From Pseudomonas gregormendelii (GTDB lineage: Bacteria > Pseudomonadota > Gammaproteobacteria > Pseudomonadales > Pseudomonadaceae): a DNA stretch of 64,000 nt. This document shows, piece after piece, positions 16,874-26,300 of this stretch. The position numbers and the translations under genes were made by a program. The DNA lies in the NCBI RefSeq assembly GCF_017114825.1, contig NZ_JADEVO010000024.1:25033-89032 (forward strand), read 5' to 3'. The number at the start of each line of letters is the position of its first letter. Position 1 is the first letter of the stretch. The notes below the pieces were generated by a model, which did no database searches, was not told the DNA's origin, and saw only the letters and a list, made by a program, of their open reading frames with translations.

Positions 16874-17485
16874 TTACTGTTTTGCCAAGCGCGCAGTCGC
16901 GGTATCAAGCAGCTTTGAGACCAGTTCGCTCAACTGTTTGGCACCCATGGTAGGTGCCCAGTATTCGCGTCCGTAAATGCCGACATTGCGCGCGAACTTG
17001 ACCTGTTCCATGGAAGTCGCCAGCGTTTTTCCGTCTCGGTCAACGATCTGCAGATCACCCGCCAAGTCGAAGCTGTCTACGTCGATGGGCCCATTCACCC
17101 AGATCCACAGCGTCAGTGTGAGCAAGGCACCGGGGAAATAGGCGGGATGCGGAGCTCGACGACCTTTGAGCGAAGTCATATTGAAGTTGAGCACCACATC
17201 GTTTTCACCTAAACGGGTGGGGTATTCGGTGATTTGCTTGAAGTAGCCGCCTTTATCCACGTACTGCTTGATCTGCGTCGTTAGCGAACGACTGATGGAG
17301 GTACGTGTAGCAGCGTCCATGTCCGGGACCGAGACCTTCACGTCGGCGAGTTGTGCGGTACGCGGGCTGGCAATGGGGGCGGGATGTGTGGGTGCGCCGA
17401 TTGGGCCGGTAACATTGTAAGACACACAACCGCTCATTGTTAAAATGGTGATTATGGTTGTGAGTTTTGAGAAACTTTTAAACAT
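16874..17485 (-). CDS. Hypothetical lipoprotein
   Basis: A 203-residue protein with lipoprotein signal (ILTMSGC, Cys near residue 20) and a mature domain containing a segment AATRTSISRSLTTQIKQYVD, then YFKQITEYPTRLGENDVVLN and a hydrophobic stretch GALLTLTLWIWV. Its plan resembles that of the following lipoprotein: an early helix plus 'F..V/I' strand, a mid-protein hydrophobic segment and a C-terminal helix. They may be distant paralogues working together in the envelope. First gene of a two-gene operon; no known family recognised. Confidence 0.75.
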   Translation of the reverse strand: MFKSFSKLTTIITILTMSGCVSYNVTGPIGAPTHPAPIASPRTAQLADVKVSVPDMDAATRTSISRSLTTQIKQYVDKGGYFKQITEYPTRLGENDVVLNFNMTSLKGRRAPHPAYFPGALLTLTLWIWVNGPIDVDSFDLAGDLQIVDRDGKTLATSMEQVKFARNVGIYGREYWAPTMGAKQLSELVSKLLDTATARLAKQ

Positions 17486-17857
17486 GGGTATTCCTAAGCA
17501 TTACGAATTTTCGTTGTGAATGATTTTATTATCAATTAAAAGACGGCCGAAGATAATTATTGGTAAATTACGGACGCAGCCGTAAGCACAGCGACTTTCC
17601 AAGATTCATGAGTTTGCGCACTGGGCAGCGCCGCCGAATTGGTGGTACTAATCAATTTTGGCAGTCAGATCGCTAACAGCTCTAAAAAGCACCACAATGC
17701 CAGAAGATTTTTTATGAGCGCACTCAATTTAATCAACTAATTATCCTCATAAAAATACTCACCACAGTGCCACGCACGCACTCCACATCGACTCATTCAG
17801 CTTATATATTTTTCATTTGTCATTTCTTTACCTGCAGCAACTCTAATTGCCGCACTC
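17486..17857. other. AT-rich intergenic region, no gene seen
   Basis: 372 bp between the lipoprotein operon and the last immunity gene. It should contain the lipoprotein promoter. No toxin-like or immunity-like frame was found, and composition is as AT-rich as the immunity cluster, so the acquired segment probably ends here. Confidence 0.4.
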
Positions 17858-18211
17858 TTAATTTGAGCAACTCTTCCCCCATAAAATTTTAGGCACTAGC
17901 GCAAAAAGCGTCTTCGGCATTAAGTAGCTAAGAATATAATTTTTTGCCTTATCTGAACTGCGTTTCAAGAAAACAGAATCAGACTCATCGGCGCCTTGAT
18001 CGCAATACCAACTGTCGTACGTCTGTTCTGCTTTCTCGCCAAACAATTGATATACATCTCCTCCAAGAATCGCGATTCCGAAAGCCTCGAGTTCATAAAT
18101 AGCATGTAAAGCGTCATCATGACCTAGGGCCCAGTTCTGCACTCCCAAATGATCCAGGGATATACCTCTACCTAGAACAGTATCAATTCGCTCCGACCAC
18201 ACAATACTCAT
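17858..18211 (-). CDS. Imm40-like orphan immunity protein
   Basis: A 117-residue acidic cytoplasmic protein matching the layout I remember for the Imm40 immunity family: HLGVQNWALGHDDALHAIYE near residue 20, IAILGGDVYQL near 47 and the conserved DSWYC near 65. Imm40 proteins neutralise toxins of the polymorphic/contact-dependent class. It lies about 2.1 kb downstream of cdiI on the same strand, with no matching intact toxin nearby, so it is an orphan immunity gene. The 3' end is AT-rich. The family call comes from motif memory; the toxin it blocks is unknown. Confidence 0.72.
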   Translation of the reverse strand: MSIVWSERIDTVLGRGISLDHLGVQNWALGHDDALHAIYELEAFGIAILGGDVYQLFGEKAEQTYDSWYCDQGADESDSVFLKRSSDKAKNYILSYLMPKTLFALVPKILWGKSCSN

Positions 18212-18313
18212 AGATCACTCCACTGAAGTCGGCTTGAATAGTCGATAGTCCCGCCGACTACTTTATGAACTCGTCATATTTGCCCGGTGCAATCTACAAT
18301 ATTGTTGCACTGA

Positions 18314-18586
18314 CTAATTAACAACTATTTTTTGCAACAAGCTCGCGACTTTAGATTTTAGCATTTCATCGTCAAGTTCATACTCTTCTCTTGATTCATC
18401 TGGCTCGTACATATCCGCAGCACAACAAATACTGGACAAACACTCGCTCAACGAAGGTTCATCGAACTGAAGGACATTCCTATCTCGCTCTATTTTCCAA
18501 AGTTCAATGTACGCCTCAGAAAAAATCTTGCCTGTCAGCCTTCCCGCTACATACGATTTTGCAAACTCCAAGATAGTAAGACTCAT
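18314..18586 (-). CDS. Colicin D immunity-like protein (orphan CDI immunity)
   Basis: A 90-residue acidic protein resembling colicin D immunity protein in length and pattern. Shared features are the N-terminal helix LEFAKSYVAGRLTGKIFSEA, a central cysteine-containing helix (LSSICCAADMYEPD), the acidic EEYELDDEML and a final helix SKVASLLQKI. ImmD mimics tRNA and blocks the ColD tRNA-Arg nuclease. Directly upstream lies a decayed toxin end (18626-18780), presumably its former partner. The gene itself is intact and so probably still useful against sister cells delivering the matching toxin. Confidence 0.75.
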   Translation of the reverse strand: MSLTILEFAKSYVAGRLTGKIFSEAYIELWKIERDRNVLQFDEPSLSECLSSICCAADMYEPDESREEYELDDEMLKSKVASLLQKIVVN

Positions 18587-18625
18587 AGCAAATCTCCATT
18601 TTCAATAAAGCTAAAAATTGCTGAG

Positions 18626-18780
18626 TTACCGGGGATTATTGCTCAGAATTTCATCAGCAATTTTTGACCTTGAGCGTTCATTTCGGAAGGATCGCCTTTG
18701 ACGTTAGCGAACGTACTATCTTCACGGTTTTCATGTTTTTTGAGTGCTCGGTCAGCGAGTGAAAGCTGCACTGACTTATC
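18626..18780 (-). pseudogene. Decayed CdiA toxin C-terminal fragment (module C)
   Basis: On the minus strand one frame reads VQLSLADRALKKHENRED, then FANVKGDPSEMNAQGQKLL. This is the ALxKHxxR...KGxPxExNxQGQxxL pattern of polymorphic-toxin C-termini. The frame hits TGA at 18645-18643; the adjacent frame then continues the pattern with DEILSNNP before TAA at 18628-18626. Upstream the frame is closed by TAG at 18783-18781. At least one frameshift is therefore present and no start is available. It sits 40 bp before the ColD-immunity-like gene, the expected place of that gene's cognate toxin end. Confidence 0.65.
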
Positions 18781-18855
18781 CTAAGGATCTGACAATTCCC
18801 GCATACGACAAATCAACAAGGCATTTCCCTGCCTACCTGTTGCCTTTTGCACCAT

Positions 18856-19179
18856 CTAAACTCTAACGAGCACAAACTCCATAAAAATGCCATCACCGCT
18901 AATACCTTCAATAACTGTCCGACTCGCTTCTATCGACTTTACAGCAAAGTTTGTTTCATTTAATGACGCGGAAAAGTCAACGATACAATCTATGTCTGGG
19001 ATCCTTTTGCCCCCCTTGATTTTAAAACCATCGATACCAAGAACTGCTATATCGTTATTTTTGCAGTAATCGACCAACCTAAGCCCATCGTCAACATTAA
19101 ACAAAGGAGTGCCACTTCATAGCATTGTAGGAGTAATAGGTAAACCATGTACGGATACTTCAAGTGTAATCAGTCCCAT
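18856..19179 (-). pseudogene. Immunity-like gene interrupted by an in-frame TGA
   Basis: Reading from ATG 19179 gives 20 codons (MGLITLEVSVHGLPITPTML), then TGA at 19119-19117. The same frame then continues for 87 codons: SGTPLFNVDDGLRLVDYC, then IAVLGIDGFKIKGGKRIPD, ending LVRV. The downstream part could restart at TTG 19104. The ATG lies 9 bp after the Imm8-like gene, fitting an operon. Length, acidity and position suggest an immunity protein, but I do not know the family. Either it is a nonsense pseudogene or a shorter product is made from the TTG. Confidence 0.6.
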
Positions 19180-19188
19180 GGCGCAACC

Positions 19189-19551
19189 TCAAACACCATC
19201 TTCGTGCCCTTCGAACTCCCACAAACCTAACGCTGATACCTTTCTTGAAATTTCATTCCAATTTTCACCCAAACAACCTTGTAGAAAATTTTCGATGAAA
19301 AGAACAATTTTTTGATAATTATAGTCACGAACAATAAGGTAGTGATGTCCAACAAGAGCTTTGTCCAACCCGAGGTTTTCTTCAATCCATGCCGGAGTAC
19401 AAACCTCTATATCATAGGACTCTTCGCCTTCTCCACATTCGGGGCCGATCATAGCCTGAAGAAGAAAACAAAAGCTGCCTGCGCATTCCGGCTGGTAATT
19501 TTCAAGATTGTAAATGTCAGGGCTATGCAGCCGTTTTAATTTCGCGTTCAT
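19189..19551 (-). CDS. Imm8-like orphan immunity protein
   Basis: A 120-residue acidic protein. The N-terminus MNAKLKRLHSPDIYNLENYQ and the following FCFLLQAMIGPECGEGEESY plus VCTPAWIEENL match my memory of the Imm8 family: LKRLHSPD start, GExGEESF, and VCTPxWL. Members protect against polymorphic toxins; the target is not known here. Its start overlaps the stop of the preceding short gene (ATGA), so the two are translated together. No intact cognate toxin is nearby, so it is an orphan immunity gene kept downstream of cdiA. Confidence 0.75.
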   Translation of the reverse strand: MNAKLKRLHSPDIYNLENYQPECAGSFCFLLQAMIGPECGEGEESYDIEVCTPAWIEENLGLDKALVGHHYLIVRDYNYQKIVLFIENFLQGCLGENWNEISRKVSALGLWEFEGHEDGV

Positions 19552-19757
19552 AATGGAACCCAGAAAGGTGGCTGCTCAGGAGTTCGCACTAAAAAATCTA
19601 CCCGATCAGAAATAAACATCAGGGCATACACCACGTAACAATCTCCGACATTCAAAGGAGAATAGCTAGTTTGATCAACCTCATTCAAATAGCGCTCCTT
19701 TGTTGGGATAGCGCTACCGAGATTAGCCTGGCATAAGGCTAGCATATTTTCACTCAC
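19548..19757 (-). CDS. Short immunity-like protein, possibly C-terminally truncated
   Basis: A 69-residue frame from GTG 19757 (SENMLALCQANLGSAIPTKE), with the pattern GDCYVVYALMFISDRVDFLV, ending PPFWVPL. Similar bacterial proteins that I remember usually run on for another 20-30 residues past the 'W.P' motif, so a truncation is plausible. The GTG overlaps the TGA of the decayed toxin fragment upstream, exactly as expected for a toxin-immunity pair. The stop overlaps the Imm8-like start. Probably the immunity gene of toxin module B; family unknown. Confidence 0.55.
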   Translation of the reverse strand: MSENMLALCQANLGSAIPTKERYLNEVDQTSYSPLNVGDCYVVYALMFISDRVDFLVRTPEQPPFWVPL

Positions 19758-20035
19758 TTGAATTTGAAGTCGTCAACTGCTCCAGTAATGGAGTTTCTTA
19801 CATAGTGAATTTCGATTCCATTGATATTTTGCGCCGATTTCACCCAGCCATCAGTTGCCGGCCATCGGAAATCAATCATCGGAACCGTCAGTGGGCGACC
19901 AGCAACAGGATTTTAAATAGCCTGCTCCATTGCAAGCTTTTCACGAAAGTTAGCAGGCGTAGATCTACCCGTCGAACCCTAGCCCAACGGTTTGTCTACT
20001 AAAGCTGGTATTTCAACGCCTTTTGTACCGACGAA
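19754..20035 (-). pseudogene. Decayed CdiA toxin C-terminal fragment (module B)
   Basis: The minus strand reads VGTKGVEIPALVDKPLG, TAG, GSTGRSTPANFREKLAMEQA, TAA, NPVAGRPLTVPMIDF and then WVKSAQNINGIEIHYVRN with the end TGAVDDFKFK and TGA. The last part matches a common polymorphic-toxin ending (NGIEIHYVRNxxTGxVDDFKFK). Two in-frame stops and no start codon make it a remnant of a toxin tip that once belonged to a CdiA-like protein. It begins 7 bp after the stop of cdiI and overlaps the next immunity-like gene, the arrangement expected of a displaced CdiA-CT/immunity module. Confidence 0.78.
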
Positions 20036-20042
20036 TTATAGA

Positions 20043-20333
20043 CTATGGGCAATACTCAACCATATAACTGCTCCCTAGTTCTTGCTGCATCGATTTGGCC
20101 AGCTCCTCCCCCTCTGCTTTGTGCCGAAGCTCTGCCTCAGGCGTGGCAAAACAAGAATCGGGCGGGTAGTCGCTATTGAACGTCGACTGATACTCACCGT
20201 CCCACTCACTGATTTTGACCCTCAGCTTTGGAGAAAAGGGCAAATCTTCAATATCAACGTGCCCCATTCTATCCGGATCTGGGCAGAATATCGGCACAGC
20301 TAAATACTCACTCGTTAGTCTTAACCTGATCAT
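20043..20333 (-). CDS. cdiI: CdiI immunity protein for the resident CdiA toxin
   Basis: A 96-residue acidic protein (MIRLRLTSEYLAVPIFCPDP at the N-terminus; an EAELRHKAEGEELAKSMQQE helix near the C-terminus). It has no family that I recognise. The role is inferred from position: ATG 20333 overlaps the cdiA stop by 4 bp (ATGA), the standard arrangement of a CDI immunity gene. It should bind and neutralise the C-terminal toxin domain of the CdiA encoded just upstream. The frame is open five codons further, inside cdiA, but the overlap start is more likely. Confidence 0.75.
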   Translation of the reverse strand: MIRLRLTSEYLAVPIFCPDPDRMGHVDIEDLPFSPKLRVKISEWDGEYQSTFNSDYPPDSCFATPEAELRHKAEGEELAKSMQQELGSSYMVEYCP

Positions 20334-23300
20334 GGCAATGGTTTCCAAGAAGTGACCGGATTAGCTCGAACCACGAAGCCGTTCGAGCCAACCCCAACTG
20401 CGATGTTTTGCTCAACACCATTGTGCGTGATGCGATAAACATTAGCCGAACCATTGGTCCCGACAACGTTCCCACGTTCAAGAGCACTCATTACAACATT
20501 TGGAATGTCATCACGTGAGATGCCTTTTTTGACAAAGTCGGCTTCGTGTCGTTTGTAGATGTGTTGCAATCCGGCAGCATCAGTACCCTTTTCCAGCCAG
20601 ACTGTTCGGCCATCTGGCAACCTACGGATATCAACCACCCTTCCTGGGGTGATTTTAGTGCCTACAGGCAATCCCGAAATCAATTCGTCCCTAGTCAGAG
20701 CGGACCCCGACACTCCTTTTGCACCAGCCCCAACTTCACCAACAACCTTAGCGCCAGCTCCCAATCCACCCGTAAGAACGATACCAGCAATCTCACCGTT
20801 CGTAGCCTGAGTGGTTTTTTGCGCGGTCAGGCGTAAGTCGTCTTGGTTGCTGTCTTGAAAACCCCGAACAATTGACTGTTCCTCAAGGCTCAACCCACCA
20901 TTGCGGTCAAACTGATCAAGTACGTTTAAGCCGCCCTCCACTTCTGTTCGCAGTGCGTTGCACGTTGAGAAGTCCTCACACTGCAACAGGGTGATGCCGG
21001 TTTTTTTGTCGCCGAGGCTCTCGTATTTCGCTGTGACATCCGATCGGCAAGCCGCCGGGTCCCCCGCCGCTCGACAGCCCTTCAGGTCCTTCACTAAATC
21101 ACCAGCTTCTTGATGATTCAGGTAGTTGTACTGCGTAGCGTTCTGCGCCACCCACGCACCGGTTTGCAGGCTTTCGCCATCCGCATCACGCTGCGTTGCC
21201 GCCGCCAGCACACCCACCAGTTGCGAGGTCATGCTCAGCAGGTTTTCGTTTCCACCTACCAAGCTATCGAGCTGGACGACCAAGGCTTCGTTGGCGCCTG
21301 CCGCGAGTGCGCCGGTCTTGAAGTCGCCGCCGCTGACTTGCGCCAACAGGCCACCGACCATGGCGTGAATCAAGATTTTTGGCGGACTGCCGTCAGGGAA
21401 GATGCCGTGTGTGGCATCTCCTGCTGCATTGAAGCTCGCAGCCGCCAAGGTATTGAACAAGGTGCTTTGCAAAGCGCTGCCCAAGTCACCGCCCTGCCCC
21501 ATGATCTTGTTCAGCGCCAGCGAGGTGCCGTTTTGCAGGCCCTGATTGGCGGCGAATTGGCCGACGTTTCCCCATGTCCCGAGATCGGTTGTGATCTTGC
21601 CGGTGACCGGATTCGTGGTGGTACCGGTCCATTCGTTGAAGTAGCCCGCGGTCATGCCGGCCGTGAGGCCGGAAATGGCGTAGCCCTTGAGGGCATCGCT
21701 GGAGGTGACGTCTTTGAACACGGCGCCCAGGTTGCCGCCATTGTTGATGAAGCTGACGGTGGCGTTGGTTGCTGCGCTTGTGGCGATGGCTGCCCCACCT
21801 GCGGCCACTGCGCCAGTACCGCCCAGCGCCGACATGGCAGCAGGGCCGACAAAGGCAGCCATCAGGATGGCGATCGCCAGTTGTGCGCCAACGCCCAGTC
21901 CCGAGTTGCTGTACTGGTAGGCGTCGTGGATTTCCTGGACCAAACGCCAATCCACATCCCCACGCTGCTCCGCATCCTTGAGCCAAGCCAGGTTCGGATC
22001 GGCCTGCACCATGGCATCAATGGTCTCGCCTACCGACTTCTGGTCGATGGCCTTGAGGTCGATGTTCAATCCATTCGCGGCATTGATCGCCATCTGCCCC
22101 TGGGCCACCAACTGGCTCTGGCGCAGGGTTTCATCGGTGTTGCCTTTGCCCGAGGCGGAGTTCCAGGCCAGGTCGCCTTTACTCTTTTCGTGGCTCTCCT
22201 GGTGCATGTCCTTGACGGCTTCGAAGGTGATGCTGCCGCCACTTTGCAGGGTCAGGTCGTTGCCGCTGTCGAGCCTGGCGCCCTGGTACAGCTGATCGCC
22301 GCCGCTGACCAGCGTCAGGTCGCCACCGGTGTTGATTTGGCTGCCGATGTTCTTGATGTCGGTGACTTCGTCACGCTGGGTTTCCTTGCTGCCCCAACCG
22401 CCCTTCTTTTCCTTGTCGTACAGCGAGTAGTCGCTGTCTTGGGCGGCTAGCAACTGCAGGTTGCCGCCGGCGACCAGGTAGGCTTCCTGGCCGGCGGTGA
22501 CGGTGCTGGCGATCAGCGTGAGGTCCTGGCCGGCGCCGAGGGTGACGTTGCCGCCGGCGTTGAGGCTGGTGCCGACCTGGCTGACGTGGTCTTCCTGGGC
22601 TTCGACTTTGTGGGTTTTGCTGTAGCTGTGGTCTTCGTTGGCGGCGGATGCCAGGGTGAGGTTATTGCCGGCGTTCAGGGCGAGGTCGCGCTGGGCGTCC
22701 AGTTGGCTGGCGACGATGGCGAGGTCGTGGCCGGCGTTGATGGACAGGTCGCGGCCTGCTTCGAGGCTGGCGCTGTGTTGGGTGATGGCGAGGTCGCGGT
22801 TTTTGCTGCCGTGTTCGTTGCTGTTGAGTTGTGTGGCCGAGCCGAGGGTGACGTCGCGGCCGGCGCTGATGCTGGTGTCGCGGCCGCTTTGCAGGACGCC
22901 GCCGAGGTTGTTGAAGTCGCGGCCTGCGGTGATGGTCAGGTCGTTGGCTGCTTCGATGCGTGCGGCGTTGTCGACGAAGTCGCGGTGCTGGGTGTTGAAG
23001 CCGTTGCTGCTGTCGTGGCTGGTGACGGTGCGTTCGTTGCTGATGTCGCCGGTGAGGCTGGTCAGGCTGACGTCGCGGCCCTTGATGATGCCGCCGGCCT
23101 GGTTGGTGAGGTCGTTGCCGGCCAGCAGGTCGAGGCGATTGCCGGCCTGCACCAGGCCGCTGTTGACCAGGTTGTTGCCAGCCATGGCGGCGAGGTTGCC
23201 GGTGGCCTTGAGGGTGCCGGCGTTGTCGAGGTTGTGGCCAGCGATCAGGCTGACGTCCTGGCCCTGGATCAGCGCGCCGTTGGCGGCCAGGCGGTTGTCG

Positions 23301-26300
23301 GACTGGGCCAAATACAGCACCGGGACCATGACTTGCTGGCCGTCGACGATCGCGTTTTCCAGCCAGACGATGTCGTGGGTCAGGGCCGCCACTTGCTCGG
23401 CGGTGAGGCTGACGCCCAGCGACAGCATCAGCGAGTCCTTGCTGGCGATGGCGTTGTCCATCAGGTAGCGGAACATGTCTTCGTCGGAGGTCAAGCCGTC
23501 GAGATAGCGCTGGCCGGTGTGGGCGACCACGGCTTGCTGGATCAGCTGCTGCTCGTAGAAGCCGTCGCCCAGGCGCTTGGCGCTGTCGCCGGGGTTGTAG
23601 CCGAGTTGGCTGAGCAGGTAGTCCGAGCTCATGAATTGCTTAAGGTCGGTGAGTGCCGGGTTGGTTTCGATCAGGTATTTATGCGGCTGGGATTGCCCGG
23701 TGTTGCCGGGCAGGCCCTGGACCTTGGCCACATTGACCGCGCCGGCCATGCCCTGGTTGCCGGACGGGTCGGCGCTGATGTCGCGCCCCTCGGTGCCGGG
23801 TATGGCTTGTTGCCGCTCGGCCGCGCCGACGCTGGCCTCGCCGAGGTTCCAGCTGTGCGGGCCGGTGTCGCCCTGGGTACTGCCCTGGCCACTGAGGCGG
23901 AACAGGCCGTTCTGCCCGGTGGGCAATTCGAACCCTGGCAGCGCCAGTGGGTTGATTTGCTGTTGTGCCAGGTCTGGGGGCAGTTGCTGATTGAGGGTCA
24001 CGCGGTTGGAAAATGCGTTGCCCGGGGCGCTGGTGTTGGTGCTCGGGCCACTGCCGACGTACTCGAAGCCGGCACGCACCACGCTGTTGTCGAAGTCGTT
24101 CTGGGTGGTGATGTTGACGTTGCCGCCGGCCTGGATGATCGCGGCGTAACGTTGGTCACCGGTGCCCAGTTGGGTCACGCGACCAAACTGCGGCAATTCG
24201 GCTTCGGTGGTGCCGATGAACTGGCTCATGGCCGCCGCCAGGCCGCCGAGGTTGCCGGCGTCGTAGCCGTTGCCGTGCAGCCAGTAACGGTCGGTGAACG
24301 CCTGGGCCATGTTGACCCAGCCGCTGCCATTGCTGGCGCGTTGGGTACGAAACACGCGCACGGTTTCGGTATCGGAGGTCTGCACGCCGGTGTTGGTCAG
24401 GTTGTTCAGCGTGGCGGTCAGGTTGCCGCTGGTGGCGATGGTGCTGCTGTGGTTGAGCAGGTCGCCGCCGTTGAGGGTCAGGTCGCCACCGGCGGTGATG
24501 CTCGACGCGGCACTGGCGGCGGTGACTTGCAGTTTTTCGCGCTGCACGATTTCCCAGACGCGGTTTTGCTTGCCGCCGCAGTCACCGGCGTTGACGCCTT
24601 CGATGCAGGGGATTTGTTCGATTTTGGCGGTGTAGATGCCGTCGTCAGAGACCGTCAGCAGCGCACGAATGTTTTTGATCGTGCTGGCGGCCAGGCTCAT
24701 GCGGCCGTCGCTCTGAATCAAGCCGGAGCTGTTGACGATGCTGGAGGCCCAACCACCAGCGCCGTCACGGTCGATGTCCAGGTCGCCCAGGCTGTAGAGA
24801 CTGGCGTAGCTGTTGGTGAGCGATGCGACGCGCAGGCCCATGTCCCAGCCACTGAAGATCAGGCCATGATCATTGAGCAACGCCGCCGTGGCGAGGGTGA
24901 GGTCTTGGCCGCTGCCCAGGGTGCCGTAGTTGTTCACGGCGCCTGCGTGCAGCATCAGGTCGGCGCTGGAGGTCAGGCGACCGTAGTTGTTCAGCACGCC
25001 GGCGACGGTGATCAGGCTGTCGCCGCCGCTGGCGATACTCGCCACTTCAGGCAGGTTTAATTGCCCGGTGCTCAGGGTCAAGTCACCCCGGCTGCTCAGT
25101 CGACCCTTGCCGGTGTAGAGGCCGCTCAGCCCCAGGTCCAGGCTGCCGTCGCTGGCGATCAGGCCGTCGTTGCGCCAGTTCACGCCGGTGCCGATCAGGC
25201 TGTTGGCGGCCAGCAATTGGCCGCTGGCGCTCTGGGTGAAGTCGTTGACGTTGACGCTCAGGCGCCCGGCCTGGATGACGCTGCTGTTGGTCCACTGGTC
25301 GGCCGTGAGGGTCAGGCCGCCCCGGGTGATGAGGTCGCCGCCGGCATTGATGACGTTGGCGGTGGCGATATCGAAGGTGCCGTTGCCGACGTGCAGCACG
25401 GTGCCGCCGGTGTTGAGGAAACCGCCCAGGCCCAGGCTCAGGTCGGTGTTGGCGCTTTCCAGGGTGCCGTGGCGGTTGTCCAGCAGGCCCGCGATTTGGA
25501 AACGGCTGGCGCCTTGGGTGCCGAGGGCGCGCAGTTGACCGCCCTGGTTGTCCAGGTGGGCGGCGGCGATGTTGAGGGTGCTGTCGCTCTCGAGGATGCC
25601 TTGGGCATTACTCAGGGCACCGGCCAGGCTGAAGTCGATCTGTTGAGCGGCGATCTGCCCTGCGCGGTTGTCCAGGTCGGCGCCGTTGACGCTGAGGCGT
25701 TGTGCGGCGTAAAGGCCGCCACTGCGGTTATCGAAGTGGCCGGTGTTGAGGAGCACATCGCCCGATTGAGCGGCAAGGCGCCCGCCCTGGTTGTCGATAC
25801 TGGCCGTCGTCAGGTTCAGGCGCTCGGCCTGGGTGGTGCCGCCCTGGCCGCTGATCAGGTGGATGCCGTTTTGCAGCCAACCGCTGAGGGTGGCGGTCAG
25901 TGTGGCGTGCAGGCTGGCCAGGACGCCGCCGCGGTTATCGAGGTTGCCGGCGTTGAGGTTAAGGTCACCGTGCTGGGCGAGGATACGACCTTGCTGGTTG
26001 TCGATATCACCGGCAACGTCCAGGGTCAGCACGCCCTGGCTTTGCAGGGTGCCTTGGTCGTTGCTCAGGCGTGCGGCTTGCAGTTGCACATCGCCGTGCT
26101 GGCTGTAGATCAGGCCGTCGGCGTCGTTTTGCACCACGCCAGTGGCGGTCAGCGTCAGCAAATCGTTGGCGGCGACGGTGCCACGCTGGCGATTGTCCAG
26201 GCCGCCCGTCAGGAGGGTGAACAGCCCTTGGCTGGCGAGTTGGCCGCCCTGGTTATCGACCTGGCTGGCGCTCAGGCGCAACAGCCCGGCGCTGGCGAGT

